This document shows positions 63,906 to 64,000 of a stretch of 64,000 nt of DNA, piece after piece. The notes beneath the pieces are model-generated. The model worked only from the letters and a program-made list of their open reading frames with translations. It made no database searches and was not told the DNA's origin. Position 1 is the stretch's first letter. Every line of letters starts with the position of its first letter. The stretch covers positions 124,001 to 188,000 of the forward strand of contig NZ_LMFI01000001.1 in the NCBI RefSeq assembly GCF_001426745.1, written 5' to 3'. A program made the translations under genes and the position numbers. Origin of the DNA: Nocardioides sp. Root140 (GTDB taxonomy: Bacteria; Actinomycetota; Actinomycetes; Propionibacteriales; Nocardioidaceae).

Positions 63906-64000
63906 GAGGGCCTGGACCCCGACGCCCTCCCGGTGCATGCCGGCAACGGCACCACCCTGGTGATCACCATGGACCTGGCCGACCTGCTCGCCGGCGTCGG

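Larger units (their letters stand above)
62950..64000 (+). pseudogene. DUF222/HNH endonuclease-type gene, frameshifted twice and cut by window edge
   Basis: Starts MSNPDHIGPGTHPVLECAAV and follows the DUF222 pattern to RLLASAEVPEDVM (about 63384). There the frame breaks: the continuation LVELAAQHSPHDLRILGRKI is found one frame away. That frame runs to DPATGQKVPFDQRRGLAFEALL and then enters an internal 112-bp duplication whose 157-bp offset shifts the frame again; past the second copy the DUF222 frame resumes as LLEGLDPDALPVHAGNGTTL. The HNH domain would lie beyond the window. Paralogues are numerous in actinobacteria, so gene conversion or a misassembly is possible. Confidence 0.8.

Overview
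The window looks like a chromosomal segment of a high-GC actinobacterium, most likely Nocardioidaceae (Nocardioides-like). Evidence: very GC-rich DNA with dense codirectional genes, many GTG/TTG starts, actinobacterial gene sets (DUF2017, Mec/CysO/CysM, DUF222-HNH, MarR-GNAT fusion), and very many genes whose start codon lies 6-8 nt behind a TANNNT -10 box, i.e. leaderless mRNAs. The genus is inferred, not proven. No rRNA, CRISPR array, prophage or intact insertion sequence was seen.

Region 1 (1-18.6 kb) is a scattered version of the mycobacterial pncB-clpS-DUF2017-mec-cysO-cysM-(rhomboid)-murI-Rv1339-rph-rdgB order. Glutamate dehydrogenase is inserted after DUF2017. A large propeller/PHP-like protein and a secreted phosphatase-like lipoprotein lie where mycobacteria carry a rhomboid gene. 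About 6 kb (a DUF559/AbiEi-like gene bracketed by two 85-bp palindromic repeats, a two-component system, an ABC exporter and an SGNH hydrolase) separates the Rv1339-like gene from rph.

Region 2 (18.6-31.1 kb) holds a BASS transporter, tRNA-Leu, the peroxiredoxin Bcp divergent from a Ni/Co ECF transporter (cbiM-PDGLE-cbiQ-cbiO) with a Nur-box-like operator between them, an orphan GroES-like gene, tRNA-Lys, a modified-DNA reader (RAMA) protein, two flavoproteins, a pirin, a MarR-GNAT fusion with its palindromic operator, tRNA-His and oligoribonuclease. Region 3 (31.1-38 kb) has a MauE/DsbA-type redox pair, a three-gene operon of uncharacterised membrane proteins, adenosine deaminase, a PatB-like C-S lyase and tRNA-Arg.

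Region 4 (38-56.8 kb) is purine-to-glyoxylate metabolism. It contains malic enzyme, malate synthase and a lyase-like protein; DctA; the urate pathway (urate oxidase, HIU hydrolase, OHCU decarboxylase) with a purine permease; 8-oxoguanine deaminase; and a minus-strand operon with an MFS transporter, a solute-binding-like protein, an ornithine cyclodeaminase-like enzyme, IclR and an Asp/Glu/hydantoin racemase. Four TTCC-N7-GGAA-type sites upstream of iclR, the malic enzyme, dctA and uraD suggest one IclR regulon joining urate breakdown to glyoxylate and C4-acid use.

Region 5 (57-64 kb) holds a secreted metzincin-like protease with FnIII-like domains, an HD-domain hydrolase next to a GlxA/AraC regulator, a MetF-like protein, a decayed DinB/DUF664 gene and, at the window edge, a DUF222/HNH gene broken by a frameshift and a 112-bp direct duplication. 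Several dispersed palindromic or tandem repeat families sit between genes.
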